A stretch of DNA of 64,000 nucleotides from Phlebotomus papatasi (Eukaryota; Arthropoda; Insecta; Diptera; Psychodidae). This document shows, piece by piece, positions 11,164-23,860 of the stretch; the stretch's first letter is position 1; the number at the start of each line of letters is the position of its first letter. Both the position numbers and the translations under genes were made by a program. A model generated the notes under the pieces. It had not been told where the DNA came from. It saw only the letters and a list, made by a program, of their open reading frames with translations, and searched no databases. Location of the stretch: contig NC_077222.1 in NCBI RefSeq assembly GCF_024763615.1, positions 50,654,001-50,718,000 of the forward strand, in the 5' to 3' direction.

Positions 11164-13050
11164 CTAAAAGCTCAAAAAAATTTTCCGGCTCAAAATGCAA
11201 ATAATAGATCTTTAATTGGCAAGAAATCATTTTCATTCACCTAAATTTGATTTATTATGATAAAAAATTAACTTTTACCCACTTTCATCTCAGTAGTGGT
11301 AATCTTAATATTCGAAGTGATTTTCTAAAATTCTAGACCTAGAGTATAGATTCAAGACTCTGAGTTTGTTTTTGACCAGGTGGACGACGAACATATAAAC
11401 ATGACGTTATTTTTCAGAAATTGTCACAAAACGTCTGGTTCCCATTAAAAAAAGTGTCATTGGGGGATGGCAAATGGACATGATGAAATATTAAAAAAAA
11501 TCTATGGATTATATGTAATGGTTATTTCATCAAAATTATGCTTTACAAGCAGATCTATAAGCTTGTGTAAAATATCACAAATTTGTGCGTAATCACACTT
11601 TTAGGCATTACACGAACGTGTAACAACAACGCAGAATTTAATTGACTATGTAAATTTACAACACAAATTGTGTGCGATATTCAACTTTATTTTATTTTGC
11701 ATTCTTAGGAGATGGTAGGGCAGATTAAGGGAGCTAATGCTTTTTAAGGGTCATTTGCCAAACGTTTGTGAATTACATTTATACTCAGCTGGGCTAGTTT
11801 CTCTTACTTATTGGTAACATATATTTATTTATGATCCTAAATTTTTATATTTTCGAAAGTCATGAGTGCATGAAACTGCCACACCCTACCCTTCTCTTTT
11901 CGAAATATTTTATGGATTTAAAACTTGTTGAATCATACTGATATGAATTTGATGAGAGACACCAATCGACACTCCAATGCAGAAGTGACATGAATCACTT
12001 GGTGGTGCTACCTATTAGAGTCGTTTATGAGTTTAGACTTGTTTGATCCCAGGTTACGTGCAATGTCTCATCAAGACACCATTGTACCACCTTCGACCCC
12101 ACGGTAGTCGTTGGGTGAGGAGTTATTGGACATGTCCGTTTTGATGATGAGGACAATAATTGCGAATAAATAGCACAAGAGGGATGTTCATCGGTCAGCC
12201 TTTCACGCTGGGGCCCTTACATACCCAAACGACATCTGCATGGAGTAGGATGCCAATGAATAAGTAATGGGAGGAAAAGGTGACTGTCAATTCACCTCCC
12301 TCATCCAATCAAATAATAATCAGGAGGAGCTACTCTGGGGAACTTTTGGGGCAAAATCTCAACAATGAAGGTGGATTACTTGGGAGACATGGAAATTGAA
12401 GGAAAATGTCCAATGATTTTCACATAGAGATGATGAGAGCTTGCCAAGGGTCTCACAGATATCCATTATTCAGTTAATTGAAACTTTTATACAGAAATAT
12501 CTACTCTCGCTCAGGGTAGAAAGTCAATCAGTTTAGAAAAGTATTTAAACACCGTATTGAAAATTTATACTGATGAATGAATATCATGAAAGGTCTATTA
12601 TTATTGCTCGAAAGATGGGAAGATCAATAAACCATCATGATATCTTTATGTTGCGATATTTCAAAATGTCATCTTTATCCCCGGGGATTTATACTTTTCT
12701 ACCGTAATTTAGCAATTCTGAAGTTTCGAAACCAAATACTGACAGGCAGTGACTAGAATTCATAGGATTCTCCCTACTACACTTTGATCTTATCCGTTAG
12801 GCCGAGAAGCGATAGGATTCTCCCTATCCCACGAAAAGTTAACCCAAAACCTAAAAGATCTTTAGCATGAGCCTGTTTTTTTAAGCTCTTCTACTCCTTC
12901 TATATATAGCAATGGCCTGTAACGAAAATGGTTTAGATTAGTTTTACATTTTAGAATTTCGAATATATATGTAACCCACTAATAATTCTTAAAATATGCA
13001 GGACTACCAAATTTTAAACAACATTCGCAATGATTTGAATTCGAATTGTA
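11164..13050. other. No gene seen
   Basis: Unique sequence. 11930-12480 is somewhat less AT-rich than its surroundings but has no open frame worth calling. Confidence 0.4.
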
Positions 13051-13643
13051 GGGGAGACTGGGGCAAAACTTGTCAAAACGCATATTTAATTCTTTTATGA
13101 GCTCTGAGAAAACTCAAACGTTTTATAATGAGCATATTCTTATAGGAAATTTGCTGCTCTACAACATTGCAGAAGACTATTTTCCTCTATCTCGAAAGAA
13201 ATGTGATTTTCGAATCATTTTCTAAAAGTCGATTTTGTGGAGATTCTCAAAATTTCTGGGGTAAATTTTGTCAGTCTTCGGATAATTTTTGACGTTTTAC
13301 TCTCGCAAAAGTTAAAAATATCAAATAGACATATTTTTATAGGAAATTTATTCCTCTACAACTTTGTGGAAAATAATTTTTCTCTATCTTAACGAAAAAT
13401 GTGCTTCAATTGAGCTAATCAGTATTGATATTTTCTGTAAACCAAATATTCCAAAAATAGGGCTCAAAATTTCATTTTTTTTTATTTTACATAATCCTTC
13501 CTTCGAATCCCTTGAAACTTTGCAAGTTTAACAAGGTTCATGAAGGCTATCTACAATAAAAATTTCAAGTCTCAGTCTCTTTTATTTTAGAAAATATTGA
13601 ATATTGAAATTTTTGTTTTGACAAATTTTGCCCCAGTCTCCCC
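13051..13643. mobile_element. TA-flanked MITE, 593 bp, GGGGAGACTGGGGC ends
   Basis: TA|GGGGAGACTGGGGCAAAA at the left and the inverted TTTTGCCCCAGTCTCCCC|TA at the right match at 28 of the first 29 bases. Inside there is a direct duplication: TATAGGAAATTTGCTGCTCT near 13141 and a similar block near 13336. This is the best-preserved member of the group. Confidence 0.85.
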
Positions 13644-13656
13644 TACTTTTAAAATA

Positions 13657-13802
13657 TCATCGGTTGAATCAGCAATTGTCGTAACTTCTTCATTACTTCG
13701 TCAGCAGTTCTTGTGTAGTATGAGTATTTCCATATTGCTAGAAGAGGTGTTAATGGGGTGATGAGGAAGTTACGACAATTGCTGATCCAACTGACGATAT
13801 AA
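13657..13802. repeat. 146-bp palindrome
   Basis: The left arm contains ATCAGCAATTGTCGTAACTT. The right arm contains the exact inverse, followed by ATCCAACTGACGATAT, the near-inverse of the left end. It is a small foldback insertion placed directly after the preceding MITE. Confidence 0.65.
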
Positions 13803-13814
13803 CATCAATGTTAC

Positions 13815-13860
13815 GAGTTTGAGCATTTCGCAAAGTATATGGGACGCTTTGCTACCCCTC
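13815..13860 (+). repeat. Helentron-like 3' end (solo)
   Basis: GAGTTTGAGCATTTCGCAAAG, then a short loop, CGCTTTGCTACCCCT and TT. This matches the right end of the element at 61391-63826, including the short hairpin (GCAAAG/CTTTGC) just before the terminus. Confidence 0.5.
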
Positions 13861-13958
13861 TTAATAATCAATTTTATTTTTTGACTGATTGAAAAGTCAG
13901 TTCATTTAATCTTTATCTTTATAACAATATTTTAGCGCGTTTATGAGTTATGGAGAAG

Positions 13959-14166
13959 TAAGGTACCTTTAAATTAGGCCAGATGTGAAATTAGACTTTT
14001 TTCTTCTAATTTTAAATAAAAATGGACCATATCATGATATTATTTAGTTTCACAAATCAATTGTGAAACTAAATTATATCATGATAAGGCTCAATTCAAT
14101 TTAAAATTGGGAGAAAAACGCCCAATATTAAAGCTGCCCCAATTCAAAGGTGCCCCATTTACCCCT
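13959..14166. mobile_element. TA-group hairpin MITE, decayed left end
   Basis: The right end reads CAAAGGTGCCCCATTTACCCC|TG, and the interior (GGCTCAATTCAATTTAAAAT) is shared with the MITE at 36195-36408. Centre and arms fold on themselves. The left terminus (AAGGTACCTTTAAATTAGG) has lost most of the G run. Confidence 0.6.
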
Positions 14167-15972
14167 GTATTAGTTTCAATCAGTAATTATTCGGTTTTAT
14201 AACTAACGATTTAAGAAAATATAAAAAAAAACTAAAATCTTAATAAATCAGATTTTTTGATCGTATTTGTAACGTGTTAGCATCATTTTGTTGAGTTTCA
14301 GCGTTTGCTATTTATTGATAAATTAAAGGTTGAACAAACCAATCTTCAGACAAAATGACAAATCCAAATCCATGATTTCGTACATTCCGTATTTTCAGTT
14401 TCCCACAACTTTGAATAGAACCACACCATGCAATACGATAATTCGATTGGATTTGGCTTGTCGCATTCGTGGGTTAAGTTCTTTGTGAAATGAGAATGTC
14501 CTTCGATTCAGTGACAGCAAAACTAAATTCTTCAACGCGTTCTAATTGATAAAATAAGGACAGATTTGCAAGAAACTTGTGAAACGAACACTTTTCGTGA
14601 ATTTCTGAAATACTCTCAGAATCAGAATGGAATTTGTGAGACTTTTACGAGGTTGCGGTTGCTGTTCAATGCTTATGTTGTGTGGTTCTTTTGAGCCCAC
14701 TAACAAACTATTTTCACCGTCATTTCAATTGGCCGTATAGACACTGTGAGTGTTGCAAAATTCTCTGGGTAACATAAAAAAAAAGCCAAGAAAGAACAAA
14801 CATCATTTTGCCGTCTGAATCTGCCTTAAGGTACCAAAAAAGGAATTAAACGGCAGCAATAAAAGAAACTCTGGTTAATTAATGCCGACTTTATAACTAC
14901 ACGTATAATATAGCTAATTATAGTCATCTATAAATAAAACTTTTTCCTTTTGATGTTGCAATGAGCGACATAAAGTCAAGGAAAAACTCACTGATATTCT
15001 GCTTTAATTTGTGTGAAATCTCAGAAATGGTGCAATTATTACAGGCACTCAACTATTTTGAATTTTCGTATTAAAATACCCCAAATTACTCCTTCTAGCT
15101 AGTCACGAATAATATTTTGCCTCATAGGAATTTCCAATAGAAGAATTTTCAATATTGTGGTGATTCACTCGGACCACTCCTGGACATTGGACGTCAATAG
15201 AGATATGCTGCAGAGGCAGAAAATGTGTGGCATGCGACCAGTGAATTATATTAATTTGAAAATTTCATGTAAGTTCACAATATTTTATATATTAGTCTGG
15301 GAGATGGCTCATTTTTCTCTTTTTGTTGTTGCTGAAAACGGGTCCCGTGACATGGCATAAGGGTGCACACACAACTGGAATTCATGGAATTTTCACTGAA
15401 AATTTTTGCCGCACACGAATATACAATGGCATTTGCTTGACTTAGACGGTTTTCGATGGTCAAGGAAAAATGTGAAAAGGAAAACTTACATTTATTAAAA
15501 CAACAGAAAAAATTCAATAAATAGGGAGATCATGTAGGTTATGTTAAATGCAAAAATTTAAAAGGACATTTGAATTACAACCGACTTTAGATCTCTGGAA
15601 CTTTCGAACCATTAACATTATTTTTTCCAAACTCAGTTTTGCCATGCTGTAGAGGATTCAAGCTTGAACAGAGCAAGTGATCACTGTTAGAGCCCTTTAA
15701 CACCTGGGTATGAATTCTGAGATGCGTGAGTTTTTCACGTGATAAACTCACGGTTTTTAGATCGTTTCCTGTAAGCGTTTGGTGAAAATATCACAAAAAA
15801 GGCACGTTAAACAGTTACAGTATCCAAGAATTTACATGAAATTTCTTACGAAATCTTGTCAAAATGCTTGCTAAAAGTGATCTCAGAGCCGTGAAAAACT
15901 CATCATCTCAGAATTCATACCCTGAATACAAATAATTCTTAATTCTGAAACCTTATATATGCAAACCTTTAT
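14167..15972. other. No gene seen
   Basis: Unique AT-rich DNA with only short frames on both strands around 15157-15517, which I read as chance. Confidence 0.4.
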
Positions 15973-16095
15973 GTTAAGGTCTCTATAAAATTAGAAGCAA
16001 TTTTCGTTAATAATTTTTGTTTTAACAGAATTTTGACGTTTTCTTCTAAAGATATGCTTAAAAAAGCATTGTTAACGAAAATTGCCCCAATAAAG
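15973..16095. repeat. Hairpin element related to 11029-11163
   Basis: GAAGCAATTTTCGTTAA near 15988 is inverted as TTAACGAAAATTGCCCC near 16085, and AGAATTTTGACGTTT is shared with 11029-11163. Confidence 0.4.
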
Positions 16096-16204
16096 CCGTG
16101 AGAGTGGACGATCCAACAAGAATCGTCTCACAAAAAGACATTCTTTTTCTGGTTTAAGTCCCGAATTATTCCTTTAAAGGACAATTATTACTGATCGTAA
16201 TAAA

Positions 16205-16690
16205 GGGAGAGCAATACATACATACAGCCTGGAGCATAAAGGTAAGATTTGATTTGTCTATGGGTCGGCTTAAACCTTTATCGGTTCCGCTGCATCCAGG
16301 CCACTTATTTGGGCCCATTATGCAGTCCCCATTACTCTAATCTACCTTAACCCCCAAGGTGATCCTCCAACTCCATATTTCGGCTTCTGTATGCCTGAGG
16401 TACATCAACAGTGCCGTTTCTATATTGCGGCAGACCAGCCTTGTTTGGATCAGTTGCAGTGAATGTGTATTTGTATCGCCAGATCTCTTAATGCCGAACT
16501 CGTTTCTGTACCAACCTCTCTTGTTTAGGTGGTTCATTGTCAATGCATTAGGCATTACTTTTTATCCATTCACTAGACTAAATCAATACGGCTGCTGAAA
16601 AATCTGCAGCTGCCGAGTTTTGAACCCGAGTTCTCACAGTCATAGAGACACTACTCTACAACTGATCCACTGAGGCTCTCGTACCGCGCA
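16205..16690 (-). repeat. tRNA-derived SINE, copy 1
   Basis: Read on the minus strand, the head at about 16690-16610 has a box A-like TGGATCAGTTGTAGAG and a box B-like GGGTTCAAAAC, as in tRNA-derived SINEs. The body runs left to about 16205. The whole unit is repeated, with divergence, at 31166-31630, sharing GCATCCAGGCCAC, GTTTAGG, CATTCACT and the head. Open frames inside it on either strand are by-products. Confidence 0.65.
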
Positions 16691-17109
16691 TAAAGGTAAA
16701 AGGTATCTATTTTCGGTCTTCGGTGAACGTAATCCCTCCAAAACAAAGAGTTTCCTGTTTTATTTCGAGAACAACTCCTAGATTTTTTTTTAATTTTTAA
16801 TTTTAATTTCATTTTCAATTTCAGATAATTTTTAGAGGTGTTCAAGGCAAAGATTCTGTCCATAGACCGACATCTATTACAGATTTTTTTTGGATATAGA
16901 ATTTTTAAAAGCAAATGTTAAATAATCCCTAAAGAACCTATTCCTAAATCGATTTATTTAAAAGGTTACGTGGTTCAAAAAGACTGAAAATACCACATTT
17001 TCTCAATTTCTTTTTCAGCATAATACATTTTTATCTTTTATTTTATTTTTAAATATATAAAAGAACAAGATTTAAACTATATTTTCTGAAATTTTGTTTT
17101 AAAAATGTC

Positions 17110-17260
17110 AAAAAATCAGACGTTGGGATCCGTTTTCCGGAGATCTTTTTCGAAAAACCATTACTTTACGGTGAACAAAATTTCTTAGAGTATATTCATC
17201 TGTCGTCGAAAAACGAAATATTTCCTATCAGCTGAACAGTTAAACTCGTACTTGCATGGT
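17110..17260. repeat. Single arm of the 671-1106 foldback family
   Basis: Contains GGAGATCTTTTTCGAAAAA, ATATTCATCTGTCG and GAAATATTTCCTATCAGCTG in the same order as the left arm of the element at 671-1106. Confidence 0.5.
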
Positions 17261-20200
17261 CATTTTTTATGAAATTTGAATTTTTGACAAAATTTTATGC
17301 AAATCCAAAACCCAGACTCTTTTTTTTTATAAAAAATAAATATTTGAGACAAGTGCTTTTTGCATAGGAAAAAAATAATTGAAAAAAAATCGAGGAAGAA
17401 TTTGAATTTAGGTTTCGAAGTTTTATATCAATACATGTGACTGTGCGACTTACAGTATTTGACTTAAAACTTTACCTTGATAAAATATCCTACACTCCCC
17501 TACTCTTTTTTATGGTTAACTTTAGTCTTCTTTCTATTTTTTATTGTCATAATAATTATTTCTAAAACAAAATTAAAGAAAAATTTCTGCATAATGAATT
17601 AGTGAATGCATAGATTATCCTAACTGACGAAAAGTTTCGATTTATTAGCCTCTTAACTTTTTGTGTTACCATCAGTATGGAATGTCGTGCCCATGAAATT
17701 TGCAGTGAGAAAGGGAATCTTCTGCCATTTATTAAAATCTTTGGTTTTTCATTTCGTGACAAGAGAGAAATTACAATTTTCCAGTTGAGAGAAAAAATAA
17801 ATATCTAAGAGTTCGTTATAGATTTTATGGGAAGAAGAGATGACTGTGACTGGGAAAACTTCCTCATTTTGGGTATGGGAGGATCAAAAATGAAATTAAA
17901 TAGATGATGGTGAAAGAAGAAGTGTTCCACCATCTCTGAAGTCCTTAAACTTTTTTTTTTCACATACTCATCCCTCCTGCAAGACATTCGGTTATAAAGA
18001 AAAATCTCTTCTGCTCACCAGATGTTACCATTCAGGATTGTCATATACCGTGCAAAACGAGAAATTTTATTTCTTCCCCATTTTACCTCCCTCAACTCTC
18101 CATCCTCTTCAACCACGGAAAATTACAATACATGGCAGTAGAGTGGAAAATCTTTTTTTTTCTTGTGAGAAGTCTATTCTATCGCAAGGATACCCTTCTA
18201 CATATTTTATGCTTGATGTTGCTGGTGCTGCTGGGTATTCTTTCGTCAATGACGAAGAAATGTTTGTGGTGCCATTTCTCTCTCAATACTTATTTTATTT
18301 CATTGTTGTTCTTTGCATACATACCATTTTGAGGATGGCTCAAATCACAGCAATAATCATTTCGATAAATCTTCACCATGACCTCACTTTCACGCTCTCG
18401 TACGAGCTGTGAAGATGAGAAAATACCATCGTTGTCTCCTACCATGTTATTTGACAAATGTGCCAACATGCTTCAGAAGACTGTGAGAATTGACGAAATT
18501 GTGGGTGGGAACTTCTAACAAAGTGTCAGAAGAAGAACACATACTCTGCATTGCACATTTTTGATTCATTGAGTCATCATGTGACAATATTATGCAGCAA
18601 CTTGAACATTTTCCTCAAATGTTTCAATACGTGTAATTTAACGAATTTGACAAATGTCAAATTCAAATTAAGTAATCAAATATTTAATAAAACGATAACT
18701 GTTTTCTAATTTAATTATAAACAATTACATTATTGACTTCGCACTAGTCATATCGTTATTTGTCTCTTCAAAATGCTTACCCCTATCAGGCTGATCACTC
18801 GTACTGATTGATAATAATAATATCTATCTATAAAAAATGTAAATTATTCAGATACAACGTAATGTATAATTCGTGATTTCGGCTCTATGATACTATGAGA
18901 TTCTTTCTGATAATTTGGCGACAGCCAGAAGTCATTTAATTGAAAATTTATTATTCTTTTCAAAAATATTTGTAATTAAAATTCAGTCAACAAACATTTT
19001 ACGCTTGTAAATTTAAATTATAAAATTTAAGGATAATTTAATGATCATTTGGGCATAGAGTACTCGTTCTATAATGCAGGTAACTTCATGCATTAATTCC
19101 ATGGATTAATTCCATGGGACCTTCTTCCCCTTCATCCCCATAGCATTATTATTTTTTTCTTATAATGTCAGCATTATTATTATTACGACTGTGGTGTGAT
19201 TCAAACTACCCCCCACTTGTGTGTTTGTCCGTTGTCTTCTGTCGCATGTGAAGTAGGGGATTTGATGTCGGCAAGTCCACTTGTCATTGACGTAGCCCGT
19301 TTTTGGGCAAGACATGCTTAATTTTTAGGTCTGAACTCGATTGATAATAATAATAATTTATTATTATTATCAATTTGAAGCATTTAATGCAAAATCGTAA
19401 AGCTATTTAAAGGTGAATGATTAAATTTGTCAATCACGCTTACGGTTAATTTATTCATATTGGCAGTTAAAAATTTTATGTTTGTGACACCATTAAATTA
19501 AATAATTTTAAAAAGTTAATTGAATGAATTTAATTTTGTTAATGTAATTATGTTTGTTACAATTTTTATACAATTTCACAAAGATTAGATATTTCACAAA
19601 TAATTCAACCGTTTTAATAATTAATGCTCTGTTGGTAATTTTATTATTTTATCACGTATAATACGTAAAAAAAATATATATAAAATGTTGCAGAATTATT
19701 AGTAAATCAATTTCAATGTCACACAAAAGTCTGAAAAAAATATTTTCATCTGAAAGTTTTGTTAATTTTTTTTTATGGAAAATTTGTTCTCGATGATTTT
19801 TTGTTAGAAAAAGAAACCAATTTACAAAATAATTTATTTCGAAGGAAAAGGTTTGCTGTATAACTTTCTAATGCAACAATTTTTCGCTTGGATGGCCAAT
19901 TGTCATAACTTACTTGTCACTTAAATCAACATTTATTGAATAGTCCTTTGTATTTCTATATTGGTAATAGCTACGATAGTTGCTAATTCAAGCAATAATT
20001 TACAGATTAATAACTCTGGTTCTCAATTAAATATTTATTAATAAATATGTCTTAAAATAAAAAAAAAGTCCTTCAAGGCCTATAAACTTTAAGTTATAAT
20101 ATAGCCATATAGTTAAAATCTTAATTAGACCTAAGTTAAAGACTTTCCAATGTTTTCTTTTTTATGTCTTTTAAAGGAGGATCTCCTACGTAAAAAAAGA

Positions 20201-21554
20201 AACTTCAATGTTTACAATTCAACTAATTTTAATCACTAGGAAATTTCCTATTTATTTATGAAAAACTTGACTGTGACTTTTCTATTTTACGACTAAAATA
20301 AAATTAAAATTAAAATTGAAAGAAAAACGCTTGAAATCATATCAGTTGAATCGATTTAAAGCCTGATCCAGTAAGTAAAGCGAAAGTAATTTGTCAATAT
20401 CTGTTTCCTTGTGCGAAACCCTATAATTTGCGTTTATTTCCTGTTTTAAGAATCAACAGATAAATTTCAAGGCAGTGACAGATATTTTCAAAGGGGAAGT
20501 GCGTATATGGCAGAAAAGTGCACGAAGATAATAACGACTGTGAAGTAATAAATAATCGATGAAAGTACACAGAAGACGTGGATTATTGAATTACGCGTAA
20601 TTTATCACCATTGTCAGTGACGTGATCAGGAATAATTCATGGGGTTTTATGTCTTCACGAAAAAATATTATAAGACACATCTTGAGGTGCATTAGGCATC
20701 TTGTAATTACATACGCCACACCTTGTAAGCGCACCTGAAACATATTGGGTGAGTTTTCAATATTAATTTCCTATCAATGATCGTCAATAAATCATTAAGT
20801 GTAGCATCCAGCAGACCAATTCAATTCGCATTGATTCGCCTTTTATCAGCCACACATCAATATTCTTACTTTATTGAAACACCGTGTTCGCCAAAGTATT
20901 GGCCCCATCCTGCTCTTGCAGAGTCAATTTCAACCACAATCTTTCTCACCTTCTGCACCCTCCTGGTCAACACAACAAAATAAAAATTAACCACAAATGA
21001 AGACTCCTCCGCATCAAAATATCGGCAAGCCGTTGCACGTTTCCATTGCAAGATTGAATTGTGTGTTATAAATTTTTTAATTAAATGAAAGTCAGAGAAC
21101 ATTTTTCAAACCACGCTTTTATTATCAACAATTGGCAACAGTTTCATCGACTGCATTTATTTCTCCGATTTTTCTCGCCAATTTGTTAGCCAATTGTATA
21201 CGGTATTCTTTCTTGAAGTTGCATCTTCATTGTTGTTCCACCACCAAGAGCGGTGCAAAAATAATGTTGGGAGGGCAAAAATTATTTTTATCGTAATTCT
21301 CTTTGAGTCGAAAGGCAGCAACGAAAACCTAATCATAAGTCCAGATAAGTTTATGGTAGGTGGGATTTTTTAAGTGATTCGATTGGGAGTTATGTGGTGG
21401 AAACACTTACGACTTAAGCTGAGAGACGGCTTAAGGTAATTATAATCAAAATAATGGCTTGACTAAATTCTTATCAGTTTACAATTAACTAAACCGTTTC
21501 TCGGCTTAAACTAAGATTAGTCAGAAACTCATGAAAATGTAATCTAATGCCTTC
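17261..21554. other. No gene seen; very AT-rich 18600-20350
   Basis: 17261-18560 and 20350-21554 are unique and moderately AT-rich. 18600-20350 is very AT-rich with ATT/ATA triplet runs near 19150 and 19350. The 124-codon frame at 18038-18412 starts at a TTG, has no recognisable domain and is likely chance. Confidence 0.4.
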
Positions 21555-21801
21555 GGCACACCTTTTAAATCAGGAAAATTTCACGAAGTCGAAATTCGGA
21601 TCCCTTTCTTTCTCACAAGTTTTGAATATGTCTATTTCATTCTCTCCCACTCTTCTTCTTCCCTTAAACATCATTCCAAATTCAATTTAGCTCAATCGAA
21701 TTTGGTATGCGAAATAATGAGATAGTCATATGCAAAACATGTAAGAAAAAAGGGTTTCGAATTTCGAAATCATGAAATTTTCCTGATCTAAAAGGTGTGC
21801 C
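21555..21801. mobile_element. Hairpin MITE with GGCACACCTTTTA ends
   Basis: GGCACACCTTTTAAATCAGG followed by AAAATTTCA at the left is matched inverted by TGAAATTTTCCTGAT and CTAAAAGGTGTGCC at the right. GC-rich words (CCTTCGG and CGGGCCGG) lie just outside. Coordinates cover the paired region. Confidence 0.65.
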
Positions 21802-23649
21802 GGGCCGGAGCCATAATAACTAAAAATAATTTGCCGTGAAATATCAAATACAACCCAATCCCCCAATAAGGAAAAACCAAGTTGTGAGGTTTTTAAAAAT
21901 TTCAGTATTTAGCAAGACTTTCTATTTTCATTAACGTTAATTTAGTTTGATTATTGATTTGATACTACCATTCACTATCAATGACTCCATATTAAATCTT
22001 TGCCGAAAACCTGAAGTCGACATCTCTTACCGTTTCAAGAAGCATCCATACGTCAGTAACTGATCGAACGACCACCGATGGCATAGAAACGGGTTTCTTT
22101 AAAGTTTGGATCCAATCGGATGATGTTGAGTTTCACTTTGGACCACAAGAAGCTGAGATTGTAAAGAATCTCAGCTGAAAAAAAAAGATAACAGAAGAGA
22201 CACAAAGTGCCAGGAAGAAGACTCCAAACAATCGTGATGTGCACTTAGGGGAGAGTCTGCAGGAATAAATGGTAAAAAACGCCCATCAATTTTCAATGGT
22301 TGAGGCAATTGGCTCTTGAATGAAAACAATAATTTACAGAATTATTCCTTAAACACATAACATTAAAATTAAATTAAATGTTCAAAGACGAGTGCTTTCA
22401 GCATTTTAGATAACAATTCCGATTGATTCTCTTTTGACCCTATATTGTTGATACTCCCCAAGAGTCATCCACCGCTTTTGCACAATCTCACCACAGATTT
22501 CTCTTTTTTTGCCTGGCATATACCAAAACATTTAAATTTATTCATGCGAAATAATCTGATTTCACTGCGTAGGAATTTTCTTTTGCAAAAATAACAGAGC
22601 AATTCTCTTTATGCGTAAAAGTTATTGTTTGGCGGACGCACGTAAAATAATTAAATCAAGATGTTTGCCTCTCTGGCCCCTAAAGAGCAGATTTTCCTTG
22701 GAAGGAGGCCAAGTGCTTCGGTCAGGGAATGATCTATCTCCTCAATTTTCTGTTTTACGATTGCCGTTTGCGCTACTCCATGGGCTCCCTTCTTGGGAGG
22801 AAAAGGTCGAATTGTGGAGGGAAGTTCGCTGTGGTCTCGATGCGTGTCTCGGTGAGATATTTCGCCCACGAACATCCCTCACGGAAAGGGACTCATTACC
22901 CAGAAGGGGAGGAAGAATTGTGAGAGCAGGAGAAAGTTCAGAGGCCATTCATTGCTGTTTTCTGCAGGAAGAGCCACTTGCACTCGGAAAAATCAGAGCT
23001 AAAATTAAGATTTTATTCCTGAAAATCTTGTAGTATTAATTTCTTCTTTAGAATTTGTGAAGATTGCTTTTTTCAAATAGTCCTTATCGATAAAAAAAAA
23101 ACAAAAAAGTAGGAAAAGGAAAGAAGAATTATTAAACCGAAGAGGAGCCAAGCAAAACTTGTATTTAAAATTTTGGGGTAAACGAAATGATTGAACTCAC
23201 GAGCATTTCGTTTACCATTCCGATGAATCCGATGATAGAGCACTTCGTGAATTATTTTTAGCATGATCTGTTGGTAGGCGGTACTGGTCTACTAGCTACT
23301 AAATTACTTCATAAATCACAAAAGTATTTCAAAATCAAAAATTAGTACAGAAATGACAAAAAATGTAGACACGAGAAGAAAAGTCATTTACGGATATTTA
23401 ACTGATTTCAAGTTCATTCCAAAACATCAAAATTTAATAAAATCGATTGAAAAATAGGCCCTTCCAAGTAATAGTCAAACTTTTTCCTTCAAACATTCAA
23501 GATGGTCTTTTTTTTAGGTCATAGGTTCTGTATCGGCCAAAAGTTTCTTAACAGAGCTATGTTCGACCAAGATGAACTGACTACTCTAGTCCCTTTAATA
23601 TTTCGGTTACATGAACCAGCTATCAAAACTATGCAAATTCATGTTTATA
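21802..23649. other. No proven gene; less AT-rich island at 22640-22990
   Basis: The island at 22640-22990 has open frames on both strands, the longest an ATG-initiated 140-codon plus frame at 22611-23033. None of the translations resembles a family I know, and opposing open frames are expected from base composition. It may be an exon, an untranslated region or conserved non-coding DNA of a host gene. Confidence 0.35.
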
Positions 23650-23860
23650 GGGAAACTGGGGCACAACCAAACACGGGGTACCACCAAACACTGCGATTTT
23701 TTAATCGGATATTCGACTTCAGAGGATAAGACCTATAGCAATTTATAGGCACTATAGGGATGCTTGTCCACTGAAGGAATGGTCGAGATAGTCCAAGTTG
23801 TTTAGAAATAAAAATTAGTGTTTGGTGGTACCCCGTGTTTGGTGGTGCTCCAGTTTCCCC
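23650..23860. mobile_element. TA-flanked hairpin MITE, 211 bp
   Basis: TA|GGGAAACTGGGGCAC with ACCAAACACGGGGTACCAC at the left is matched inverted by the right end, which terminates GTGCTCCAGTTTCCCC|TA. Both arms carry the same words, so the element folds almost end to end. Confidence 0.8.

Noticed and set aside
18038..18412. 124-codon frame as a gene
   Set aside because: It starts at TTG, is composed of phenylalanine/serine-rich sequence from T-rich DNA, and has no family resemblance.
22611..23033. 140-codon ATG frame as a host gene
   Set aside because: Opposite-strand frames are also open, the translation has no recognisable domain, and no splice or promoter context was seen.
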